In this document: piece by piece, positions 12,601-24,600 of the stretch | Layout of the letters: the number at the start of each line of letters is the position of its first letter | Numbering within the stretch: the stretch's first letter is position 1 | Source: Prunella strophiata | Lineage: Eukaryota > Chordata > Aves > Passeriformes > Prunellidae | Assembly: GCA_036583965.1 (NCBI GenBank) | Contig: JAZBQD010000013.1 | Span: 10,724,763-10,788,762, forward strand | Direction of reading: 5' to 3' | DNA length: 64,000 nt | The notes under the pieces: generated by a model | What the model was told of the DNA's origin: nothing | What the model saw: only the letters and a program-made list of their open reading frames with translations | Database searches by the model: none | Program-made: the position numbers and the translations under genes

Positions 12601-15600
12601 TCCTCAGTCATTTCAACACAGGATGGGAGAAAGAACAGTTTATTTACTTATTTTAGGTTTTGGTTTTTTGTTTTTTGGGGGTTTTTTTTGTGGTGGTGAT
12701 GAATTCACATGTGGACTTTTGTAGTATGGAATTGCTGTTAGGGGTGGGTTTTTTTTTTTTTGTTTCCATTTGAGTTGGATGAATGAATTGAACCTCAACA
12801 GCACATTAGTCTTAGTTACTGAACTGTTTGCTCTGGAAGTGAAGGACTGTGTGGTAGCTCAGTGTATATCTTACTGCACATGAGGTTTTTTTCCCACTTT
12901 GGCCTTGCTTTTGAACTGTCAAGTCAGCTGCAACCAAACTGGGTAGAAGTGGAGAGGTTTCAAAGCAAATTCTTCCAAGTTCCATGGAAACAGCCCAATA
13001 GAAGGTGGAGACTCTGCCCAGCAGTTCTGGAAAAGCTGCAATTTGCCTTCACAGAACTTTGCACGTCACAGAATCCACATGAGCAAGGCTTGTCTGAATC
13101 CTGTTCCCATCAGTGGGAACAGCAGAAGTCACTCCTGCATTTTCAGATAGTGAAGTCACTCACCCATAATATCCACAGAAAAACTGCCATCATTAATCCT
13201 GCTGCTCACAGAATTGCTGGGTTGGAACATCTGAATGATGGAGGCCAGCTTAAAGTTTTGGGGATGTTCTAGCACTGTTCCACTTGTGGCTTGAGCAGTG
13301 TTGGATATTGTGTAGGTATTTTTAAAAGGCAATAAGATGGTCTAAAGCAAATACCTAATATCTGTCTAATCTCAGCAAAAAAAAGCAAAAACTGACAGAG
13401 CAAGCAAATGTTGACAAACTAAAACATGGCAGTTTTGTCAAACACTTTTGCTGACCCTCTCTAAAACTATAGATTTAATGGACAGAAATGCCATTATGGA
13501 GTTATGTGGTGAGATTATTATTATTTTAAAATCCTAAATACTATCTAACAGTCTAGCTTCAAAATTAGCTCTTGTCTTCATTAATAGATTTAAGAACTTG
13601 GTATATTTACATCCTTAGTTATCTTATCCAAAACCCATTGGAATCAGCAGGAATTCAGAACACAGCTGGAAGATGACTCAAGCAAGAGAAAGTATCTTGC
13701 AGTAAAAGATTGTAAGAACTTAGGGTGCTAATGTTCAAAGGGAAAAATTGAGGTGTCTTGTTTAAAACCTGTGTGTACCTGCATGGTGGATGCTGCAGAG
13801 CTCTGTAGCCTTCCAAAACAAAGTCAAATAATGAGAGCCAGTGGCCAGAGGTCACAGTCAAATTTGGTTTATTTGAAATTTAAATATGTTTGAACAACGG
13901 AGTTATTGAGTATGAAAACAGCCTGTCAGTGGCAGCCTCCGGCCAAAATCCAGTCCATGTTTTTCCTTTTGCAGAGTCCACTTCAAACTCTGGGTGAAAT
14001 CCGGTCTGGGTTTTCACTTTTGCCAAGTCCATTCCGGACTCCAGCCAAAATCTGCTCCAGATTTTCTTTTTTTGCTGAGTCCATTCCAGTCTCCGGCCAA
14101 AATCCGGTCCCAGTTTTCCCTTTTGCCGAGTTTTGGTGGGGTTTTGGGGTTTTTTTGTTTGGTTTTTTTTGGTGGAATTTTGGTTGGTTTGTTTTGGTTT
14201 TTGGGTTTTTTTGGCCAATTCCATTTCGGACTCCAGCCGGAATCCCATCCAGGACAGATTTTTGGCACCCAATTTGGGCTCAAGGGCATCCAGAGAAAAA
14301 GGGTGAAAAAAGGGGTTACTTTAATAATGGTATTTACTGTGAGGAAATGACACTGGGGGAAATTTTCTCCCAATTCTTCACCCAGCTCTTTGGGTCTGCC
14401 CCACCAGTTTTTGAAGGGTTCAATTCTTCTCTAAATGCCAATGATATCATAGAGTGCCTGGTGTTGCTGATTTGCCTGTTCTGTTTAGGACTCCGGGCTA
14501 AATCCAGTCCAGGTTTGGGTGTTTCCTGATGGATATCAGCTCTGCTGCAAAAACATCCCCACAGAAATTAGCTCAGTGCAGTTACAGGGTTAATTACAGA
14601 TGGAACTGGGTGAAATGCAAAGACCTGTTCCATGAGAACCAGAGGAGATGATCACTTTGTCCCCTCTGGCCTTGAAGGGGTGAACAAATCAATTAAACAG
14701 TGGAATTGTCAGCTGGAATCAGTTCTGCTAAATCTGGAGAAACAAGAGAAGATTATTCTGATTAGAACCTGATTGGTGGATCCCAGGTGTTCCAAAGGCT
14801 CCGTGTGCCTGGGTGGGTTTTCTTTTCCAAATGTTGCACATTGTGGTGCTGAATTGTCCTGAAAATGCAGAAATACCCAAGTGATGCTTTCAGGAGTCAC
14901 CACAAGTTCGTGCTGGGGCAGAAGGGGAGACAGAGCAGTTGTTATTCACCTTTTACCTTCTCTGGGCAGGTTTGAATAAGTGATACTTGTTACACTGACA
15001 ACGTTCAGACCCTGCCTGTCCTCTTTTCCACCAGCACTGCTCAAATCACACTCTCATTTTTTAGACCATCTCTCTTTTTTGCCCCTGGATAACACTGGTT
15101 TATTTGTTTCCTGCTTCTCCTTATCTTTGGAAATGTGGCTCCACAGAGGTTCTCACAGAGGATGACGTGTTCATCCTCCTGTCCTTTCACCAGGAGCTTT
15201 TTAAGCACTTCAGGTTTCCAAACCCATTTTGCTGTTCCACTTTACCTGGCAGCAAACTAATGTAAGCTCAGGTATAATTGGATAAATGGAATTTAATCTC
15301 TTTTTTGCATGTGTTTGACATAACTCTAGTGAGTTCCAAGCAAAATTCCTCACCTCACCATGACCTGCAGTCTAACCTAGATTCTCTGGTGTGTTACAGC
15401 TTTGTATTTTACAGCTTGACTCTATTGAGTGTGGGAACTGACTGAGAAAAGGTCTGGCAGTTCTTTTCTCTATCCATTATTTAGTGACCTGCCTCAGCAT
15501 GAAAGAAGGTCATGGAAAACTGTCTTTGTGGTAACTTGTGCTCTGTTTTTTCATAGAACTTTCAGAAACCTTTTCATATTTTCCCCCTGTTTCTTTTAGA

Positions 15601-18600
15601 AACTGATGGTTTTTATTTTAGTCCTTTATGCAGTACTGGGAAGCAGATCTGTTGGCAAATGCAGCTGGTTTGGGGTTGTATTTTTTACCTTTTTTTTGCT
15701 GTAAGTCTCACAATTTTAAAAAATATTTTTCTTTAACAGATGCTACACTCTGTAAGTACAATTCTTTCTTCATATTGGTTGGAACAGTTGAGTTTAATCA
15801 TGTCAGGATCTTTTTTCCCATTTGTGGCACTATTAAGTCTGTACATGTACAGTAGCTTTCATCATGAAAAGCCTTTACCACACTGTCTTCTACAGCAGCA
15901 CCTCACATTGTGCTACCAAGGGAATAAATTATTATTATTTTCTTCTCAAGGCAGGTGTTGTCACTTGCAGGTACTAATTGCAGCTGGAGATAAATACACT
16001 TTTTGGGAGACATGTCTGTGAATGATTGGAAACCTTCTGTAGTCTCAGGCTTTATAAAGGAAGCCTGACCTGTCTTTAAAGCTGAAATTTAGAAAGCTTT
16101 TGCTTAAAACTGAGCAAAACTGTCCCATATAGAGCTTCACTGATTCTCTGAGCACGTTACAGCCACAGGGTGCTCCGATTCCTGCTCTTGTAAGGACACA
16201 CAGAATGTGCACAAAGAGAAATGTAGTAGCTGGTTATTCAAAGAAGCTGGACTGGGCTTGGGAAAAAGCAGAAGTTCCTTGGCATTCTCCCTTGAGTCCT
16301 GTTCAAAATAAGCCAGGTACCATGGTTACAAGAAGAGTCACTTTGCTGCTCCTCCTGGGAATCTGGTGTTGAGCAGCCCCATCTGCTCTGGGAGCTGAAT
16401 TCCTGCATTTGCTGGTCAGGGCACTGCAGGGGCTGGAGCAGCTCCAGGGGCTCTGGGCACTGCCACATTCCCCCAGGCACCACATTCCTCCAGGCTGTGT
16501 CTCCCAGTTTGTGGCTTGAATGTGGTCTCTTCATAATAAACTTCACATTTTTATATAAACATGGAAGATGAGCAGGGCCAAGGCATGAAACAGAAAAGGA
16601 TGAATATTCTGCACAGAGTTTAATCTGTGCTGTCCTGGAGCCAGCATTGCTTCTCTCCAGGTTGATCTGCAGGGTGAGCTGGAGGGAACAGATTGCAGCA
16701 GTTTTTCCTGTCCCTGGGAATCCCTGCATGGATTTATCCTGTTCCACCACGGTGCCTCAGACACCTCTTACCTCACTGACCCCTTCCTATGGAAAGGTGG
16801 TGGGTGGCTGTGTTGAGGTAATTAATTTGGCTTTGTTCAAAAAAATCACCACAGACACAAACACACCCCACAAAACAGGAAAAAAATTCCATTTCCTGGC
16901 TCAAGGGTTGTGGAAAAGGAGCTTGAGGAATCTCTCTGTGCAACCCCAAACCTGATTATTGTCTTTGAAGGGATGCTCTTTATCTAAGCCATTGTTCTGG
17001 TTTTGCCTGTCTAATTTCTTAAATGGGTTTGTAGAGCCTCTTTTGATTTAACTCTTGTTTTTTCATGGTAGAAAAGAGAACAAAATTGAGGGGGGAAAAC
17101 AGCTTCCAACCAGAACTAACCAGTCTTTTCACCTAAAGAGACAAAAACCCCTACCCAAACTTGCTAGAAAAGGAATAAGGAGGAGAACTTGGAACTCCTC
17201 AGTATGGACTGATAGTGCAGTTAAATTTAATTTTTATGTTTGTACTTAAGATCTTTACCCTCTAAAACAAGTAACTAATGTCTGAGGGTGAATAACATGT
17301 CCCCCAATTTAAGGGGTAGTTCCTCCCAGGGATTACTTTTTCAGTGTTGTATATTCCCTCCTCACCACTGTGCCAGAGATCTGGATTCTCTGTAACTCTT
17401 TGGGTGGTTACAATTCTTTTTGTCCAAGCCAGTCCTAGTGCTTGTTTGTGTGTTCTCTGCCAAGAACACCAAATACCAAAGGTTGTACCAGTTACTATAT
17501 TAGGCTGTCATGATAACTGTAAACTTTGTGTGTTTTTATTCCATGGAGAGTAATAATTTGCTACAGTGCCACTTAAAGCAGGATCTGAAGGTGACCTGCA
17601 GTTGTTCCAGAATTGCTTCTAATGGCAGAGGAGGGGCTGCCACCTTAAGTGTGGACAAGAGGTGCCTCTGCCCCCTTTGTCACTTGAATAATATCAGAAA
17701 AGGATTCATTATTCTCCCTGGTTTTCTGAGGTTTGTGTGGATTAGGATTATTTTTCCTCATCAGCTGAAAGCCTCATCTTGCCACTGGAGCACAAATGTG
17801 TGTGGCAGCTCCTGGGCTTGGGACTTCATGGACATGTAGAGTCCTCAATTCCTCCCAGGTGACCTCGTGAGTGAGCTCTTCCCAACTGGAATAATGTGAA
17901 TTCTCTCCTGTGCTCTGATCATGCACCTTCATTTAGAGCACTAGGAGCTTGTTGTTCTCTAGGAATCCTGGGAAGTTCCCCCCAAAAAAATAGAATGTCT
18001 GCTGTAAAAATTATATGAAATACTAATTTGCTTTTTAGTTTATAAAAGGAGACTCACAGTCTTTAATAGGAGGTTTCATTCCAGCTCTCTGCCAAGGCCT
18101 CACAATATTCCTGGCTGTACAGGAAAACACAGGTGGACATTTTCATTGCTGCATTTTCCATGTGGAATTCTGTGATTTTTTTGAAGAGGTTTCCATCACC
18201 CTGTCCCTTTTCTTACAATGCTGGAGGCAGGCTGAACAGATTTGCACAGATTTAGGGCACAACATATTGTCTTCCTGAACTGCAGGAGTCCTGTGGCTCT
18301 TCCTGGCAAGTGTCAGCCACACAACACCTTTTCCTTCTTTGCTTCATTTAATTCTTCCATCCCCTGGGTATTAGGAAAAGCTGGAGCTCACAGACATTGC
18401 CAGTAATTGGAATGGCTGTAAATATTTCATATGGTAAGTTTGAAAGCCACTGCTTTCTAGGCTTTCATTTAGGAGTGTTTGGGTTGGATTTTTTTATTCT
18501 TGAAAGTGAAGAAAAGATAAAATTACTCTCCTCTCCCCAAGGATTCCAATAGCTGGTTATATCTACAGGATTGCCAAGTGCTTTGTATGATGCTTTATAT

Positions 18601-21600
18601 CAGTTATTTTAAATACAAGAGAGCTGTACTATGTGGTTTATCTGAATTATTCCTTAGAGAAAATACGAAAGGAATTTTTTCTCATTTCATTTCTTTTATT
18701 TTTCCTCACAGAATTAGAATAAGAAGCAAACAGACCTTAGAAATCCTAATTTGCTGCAAGAAATTTATGTAAAATTCAGAACATTGGTTACACTGTGTCT
18801 TGTTAAATATATTTTTTGTTGTGAAGATCTCAATGTGTTCAACATTAATACAAACTCGTAGACAAAAAATGACGTAGTTTGAAGAACTGGTTATGTCATT
18901 CCTGTGCTTTGTGAACATGGTTATGCCAAAAGCTTCTTCACTGAATTTGGTGTTTTGTTTAGGAAATGCATTAAATGCAGCTGTGTCTCTTACTGCTTTA
19001 GGTTGGAGGAACAAAAGCTGGAGTCGTGCGTTTCCTGGGAGAAACTGACTTTGCTAAAGGAGAGTGGTGTGGAGTAGAGCTGGATGAGCCCCTGGGAAAG
19101 AATGATGGAGCTGTTGCTGGCACGAGGTCAGTCCATCCCCAAACTCACTTCATGAGATTTTTCTCTGTATTCTCTTTTGGGTTTTTATATTTTCCATGAA
19201 ATTTTCAGTCAGGGGAGGGAGGGAGGCTCTAAAGCTGCTTTGTCTGCTGGTGATGAGGGGGGTTTGAATTCTCTGATGCCAACACTTCTCTCACATTCGT
19301 GGGATGAGCTGATCTCTCCTCCCATGTGAGTTTTATTCATAGACTGGTAATGGAAAACACAATTTCTGTCTTTTAAATGCCTGTTTGATTTCTCAGCTTG
19401 GAAGGAATGCTCAGTTAAGAAAATCTCTGGATATCCAATAGTTGTACATAAGGGAAATCATCCAGCATCCCAGGAGCTGGAAACTCCTGTTCCAACAGTT
19501 TCCTCCTGGTAGAGATGGGAGCAGTGTAGCTGCTCCCTCCAGTAAGTCACAATCAGAAGGTATTAATTCACATCACAATTTAACTTTCTTTCTCATTTGC
19601 CATAAGGAACAGTCTTTTACCTCATTAAAAAAACAAGGATTGTCCCACCTGAATATAGGTGATCACAGCTTAAAATTTTAAATGGCTTTTTGTCTATATT
19701 TAACCAAAGATATATGTCCTGTATCATCAAATATGCATAAATGGTATGTATGCAATAAAATATAAAACTATTTGATTTAATTAAAAGCTGATTTCTTACT
19801 TTAGCTCTCAGCCATCCCATTTGTTGGCAGCTCAGAGGAATGTGATGAAGGGGAAAGCTGTGGATATAAAACTGAATCTGAATGGAATTTTTTAGGCACT
19901 AGAGCTGTAGTTTACTCTGAATTTCCAGTCTGATGCAATCATGCTGTTTCAGACTCTCAAAGCCCCTTTCCCAAATGGGTGTTACATAGAATTTCAGTCC
20001 AATGCCCTTCAACACTTTTATACCCCTGATCTAGAACTCTCCACGAACCCAGGTGACAAGAAGTTCATTCCCTCTGTGCTGTGCTTGCTCTGCCCTTGGC
20101 AGGTATTTCCAGTGCCAGCCCAAGTACGGCCTGTTCGCCCCGGTGCACAAGGTGACCAAGATCGGCTTCCCCTCCACGACCCCGGCCAAGGCCAAGCCCG
20201 CCGTGCGCAAGGTGCTGCCCACGCCCGCGGCCCTGAAGCGCAGCCCCAGCGCCTCCTCGCTGAGCTCGCTGAGCTCCGTGGCCTCCTCCGTAAGCAGCAA
20301 GCCCAGCCGCACAGGACTCGTAAGCTGCTTTTTCCTTCGCATGCTCCCCCCTCCCAGCCCCGGCCCGCCCAGCCCGGCTCGGCGCGGCCGGAGCACATCG
20401 TGGGCAGGAGCACACCGCACCTTAGTGGTGCTCCTCTTCATTCAAAGCATGCATGAAGGAAGGAAATCTTAGCTAGCCCTGGAGAGCAGCTGAATATTGA
20501 ATATTTCATTCAAGCTAACAGAGTGATTGCAAGAAGAAAGGGGCTTAGGAGGCCAACTAATTTCTCTGGCTGCAATCTCCATTTAATTCATTTTCTGAGG
20601 ATCTGGTGTGCACTGAAGCTTCCAGATGTCACACTTGTTTTATTTAAGGAGGAAGCTTCACGTTGGTTAAAATGTTCAAAATTTCCTTTTGCTGTTCGAG
20701 AGATGAGTCAGCTGAGAAATGCAGCAGGAGCAATTTCCAAGTCTCTGCTGACAAGAAGCCTCTTTCTTTTCTTTTAGATTTGGTTTTAATCCTGTGAATT
20801 CATAAAGGCTGAGTGTTGCCAAGTGCAGTGGCTCAGGTGAAATCTAACACAGTACTAATTCCACCTAATACACTTACTATGGATTCTTTTGAAGTTGCTC
20901 TGTTACATAAATGTCCTAATCTTAGGTTGCAGCAGTAAAACAGAAATCTGGCAGTGCTGACTTTGGGGAAGTCTCTTTTATGGCAGTTAAAAACATAGAA
21001 ATAATTGGATTTTTCCACAGTTGCCCTAGCTTTTTACATTTTTTTTTTTTTTAACCACAGTCCATAGATAGATGTAATTAGGAAGGAGTGACTCCCAGTG
21101 ATGTGGAGCAGGTTCCCTGTCCCACTGTCCCACTGACCAGCAGGTGCCCAGAGAGGTGATTTACCCTGGTCCTGCAGGACTGAAGCAGATTAACAGAGGT
21201 CAGCAGTCGGTCAGGCCACCAGGGTTAATACCTGGCCACAAAAAGGATTTTTATTTGGCACAAACAGTGGGACTTCATTACTTAATCCATTCTGGAAGTT
21301 GCACTTGCAGCTACAGAGTGCCCTCTAGTTTGGGATCACAGCACTAACACGTGAAACCAAATGCTTTATTCCATGTGCTGTGATCCCCCAAGTTACACCT
21401 TGTGAATGTCTAAAATGTATTTGCTTACTTTGTTGTGTCCCAGGGATTTTGTATGATTTGGGTCATAAAATACAAAGCTGCTTTAATCCATTATATCTGG
21501 AATTAAAATTCCAGCTTTCTTCCAACTCTTTTTCTCAGGCAATGTGAACAGTTTGGTGGATTTCCAAGTTAAGTGGATTGTCCAAATAATTCCGAGACTT

Positions 21601-24600
21601 TTTCTTTAAAAGTTAAGCTACTGCGGAAACGAGATTTCCTGTAATCAGTTTTGACCCAGCAGACCTTTCCTGCTTCAGTTTCTAGGAAAATTAAAACTTT
21701 TCTGGGGATTTCTGGACTCTTACATTGACTGCTCAGTTGCTCAGGGCTGTTTCTATTTTCTTTTTCCTGTGTAAATAAAAGCAGCTGTCAGAGTAGGTGA
21801 TCCAGTGATTTAAGGGGCTGTCTGATGCAATTGGTGTTTATTTCTGAGTCTGAAGGAAGCTGATGCTTTTCTGAAGAGTTTTGGATTTCTTTTACTCTTG
21901 GGAGTGAAGGGTGATTTGAAGACCTAAAACTGTTAGAAAGCAATACACTCTGGAATGGGATTTTTTTCTGGAAACTGGGAGGGTCTGAAACAACCAATGA
22001 AGCATCAGAGTGAAGGTGATTTATTCTGTCTGGTGACTGGAAGGGCACCAGCAGTGGATTGCAGAGTGTGCAGGGTGGGATCCAGGCTGGCAGGAGCTGG
22101 GGCAGGGATTGTGCAGCAGGGAAGGGGAGGTGTCTGTGCTGGCAGGAGAATAATCCCTGCTGTGCTCTCAGCTGGGGCTCTTGGCCAGTGCCAGCTTTCC
22201 AGGCTGGCTGTGGCAGCTATTCAATGTTTTGATCTCTGGAAGGATCATGCTCCTGTTTGGGGTGATTAGGCAGAGCTAAAGGATACAACAGCAAGTCTTT
22301 GTGATTTGGGTTTTTTTCAAAAATTACCTGAGTCATTCTCATTTAATACTTAGGCAAATTTCTCAGCTGTTAAAGACAGGTTTTATGAGCAGCAGTGGAT
22401 TTTATTTTCTTTTGTTCAGTTTTTGCTGTTTTCTCAACTATCACTCATTTCATAATTTTAGTTTCTTTACTTTCCCTGCTAGCTCAGGAACTCATGAGGG
22501 TGGTAGCTGGTAGGGCCATGATGAATTTTCACTGGTACTGATTCCATTCAGTAGGACAAGGTCAAGGAAAACCTGGTTTCATTTTAGCTACAATTCTCCT
22601 GATTAATATTAATCTCCATTCTTGAAGCTTAATATTTCAGATTTTTTTCCTAGAAATAATTTAATTCCAAGTGATAGAAACATATATTTTATTCAGATAC
22701 CAGTTGTTGTTCTTCACAAGGTTTTAGCTGTAAGGCTGGCTTTAGGTCGAGGTAAAGGCTCTTCATCCTGGCTGCTTTTGCCATGGTAGAGGTGTCAGAT
22801 GCTGATGGGAGTTCCCAAAGCTTTTCATGGAGCATTTGGAAAGTGTTGGACTGCTGCTGGTGACCCAAGATAATGACTGTTAAATAGAGTGATGATGTTT
22901 TTGGTTTGCTAGGAAGCTGCCTTTCTCTTTTTAATGCAAAAAGATGCTTAGGAACTTCCTGAGCCAGCCTTTGTATGAGTCTGCACCTTCAACTGAGGTC
23001 TTTTATTTTTACTTCATCCCTCCTGCCTCTTCCTCTGGCTGCTCCTCCTTACAGGGCTCTGACCTTACAGGGCTCTTGGCCACTGTTAAATTCTGGAAAA
23101 TGAAGTCATTTAAGTGTGAAAGGAGAAGGTCACAGAAAGATTTGCTTTACTAACCCTGTGTTTGTGGAGTCTGGAGGTATCCACTACACCCCTGCTTCCA
23201 TTCTCTCAGTGCAGAATGATTTTTAACGCACTTATTTTGTGAAGTTGACAGAAACCTCTTCCCGCTATGCAAGAAAAATATCGGGCACCACAGCCCTCCA
23301 GGAGGCCCTGAAGGAGAAGCAGCAGCACATTGAGCAGCTCCTGGCAGAAAGGGACCTGGAGAGGGCAGAAGTTGCAAAAGCAACGAGCCACGTCGGGGAG
23401 ATCGAGCAGGAATTGGCTCTGGTTCGCGATGGGCACGACCGGGTGAGGGAGTCACTGTTCTTCTGAAACAGAGTTAACACCATGGACTTAACCTCCAAAA
23501 TGGGCTTTTCTTACTGAAAAGGGCTGGCAGAAAGAGGTGGTGGGCTAAAATAATCCATAGCTGTGACATCTCCCTTGTGGGATCTTTGGCTTGATGAGAT
23601 ACCAGATTTATGGAATTTAACTCATTTTTGTTGAACTTCACTGTGGTCTTTGATCATGTCCATAGTTGATAACATTCCTGTCACTTGGCCCATCACTTCA
23701 CCAAATTGTGGTTACTGAGGTACATAACTTGGAAAAAATTCCTGTATTTCCCAGCTTAGTAAATTTTGGTTTTGTTCCTCTTCCTGATTAGCACGTGCTG
23801 GAGATGGAGGCAAAAATGGACCAGCTCCGAGCTATGGTGGAGGCAGCTGACAGGGAGAAAGTGGAGCTCCTCAATCAGCTTGAGGAAGAGAAAAGGTAAC
23901 CCCAAGCTGTCCTCATTAATGTAATTAGTGTTCTTCTTGTGCTCCCCTTGTGCATCTTGCTGTTCATCCTGATCCAGACATGTTTCTCAGTGCTGGAGTT
24001 TCAATGTAATTGTGACATCTTGAAGGCCTGTGGATACTTTGGATGTGTCCTGAATTTCTGGCAGTTTCCTACATGAATGGTAGAATATGTAGAATGTGAG
24101 ATCAAACTGCTGATTTAGGTCACCTCAGGTCATCCAGAAGGGTGACAAAAGGTGAGATTCAATAAGAATTGAAAGGGTTTTAATACAAAATACCCTTTTA
24201 AGAGCTGCAGGAGTAGTGATGCCTTGCTTTGGCACTGGTAGTGTTTTAAGGACAGCGGTTTTCCCTCCCTCTGATGCTTCCTGTGAGATATTTCTCCTTA
24301 ATGTTCCTGGCAGTTTGCTGGTACAATGGGAATGTTGTCACTGTCATTCTGATTTCCACTGAAAAATGAGCTTGAAAGCATTTGCTTCCAAAATTACCTG
24401 AATTTTAATGAGTTGTCCCCACAGGAAAGTTGAAGACCTTCAGTTCCGTGTGGAAGAAGAATCCATTACCAAAGGAGACCTAGAGGTAAAATATCTCCAG
24501 CTTTGTAAAAGGGATATCCAGGAGGGCACAGAAAGGCAGGAATCATTAAAAGATATAATTCTGGTCCAGCCACATGAAAATTATACCCATTTCTGCAGTC

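Larger units (their letters stand above)
6040..19001 (+). other. CLIP1 intron 2 (13 kb), mostly featureless with repeat remnants
   Basis: Largest intron in the window, separating the CAP-Gly 1 exon from CAP-Gly 2. It has a GTAAGA donor and a CTGCTTTAG acceptor. Recognisable contents are an inverted pair of a dispersed repeat (about 8004-8187 and 14115-14318), a 51-bp tandem array (13937-14130), an A-rich tract (9639-9711) and short T/G- and CAAA-rich simple repeats (12660-12700, 12750-12762, 11097-11115). Open frames here are short and show no conserved domain. No nested gene was recognised on either strand. Confidence 0.8.

Noticed and set aside
13199..13240. Possible CR1 3' end on the minus strand ('cacagaattgctgggttggaa')
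   Set aside because: Only about 20-25 bases resemble the CR1 tail, and adjoining sequence does not continue the match.
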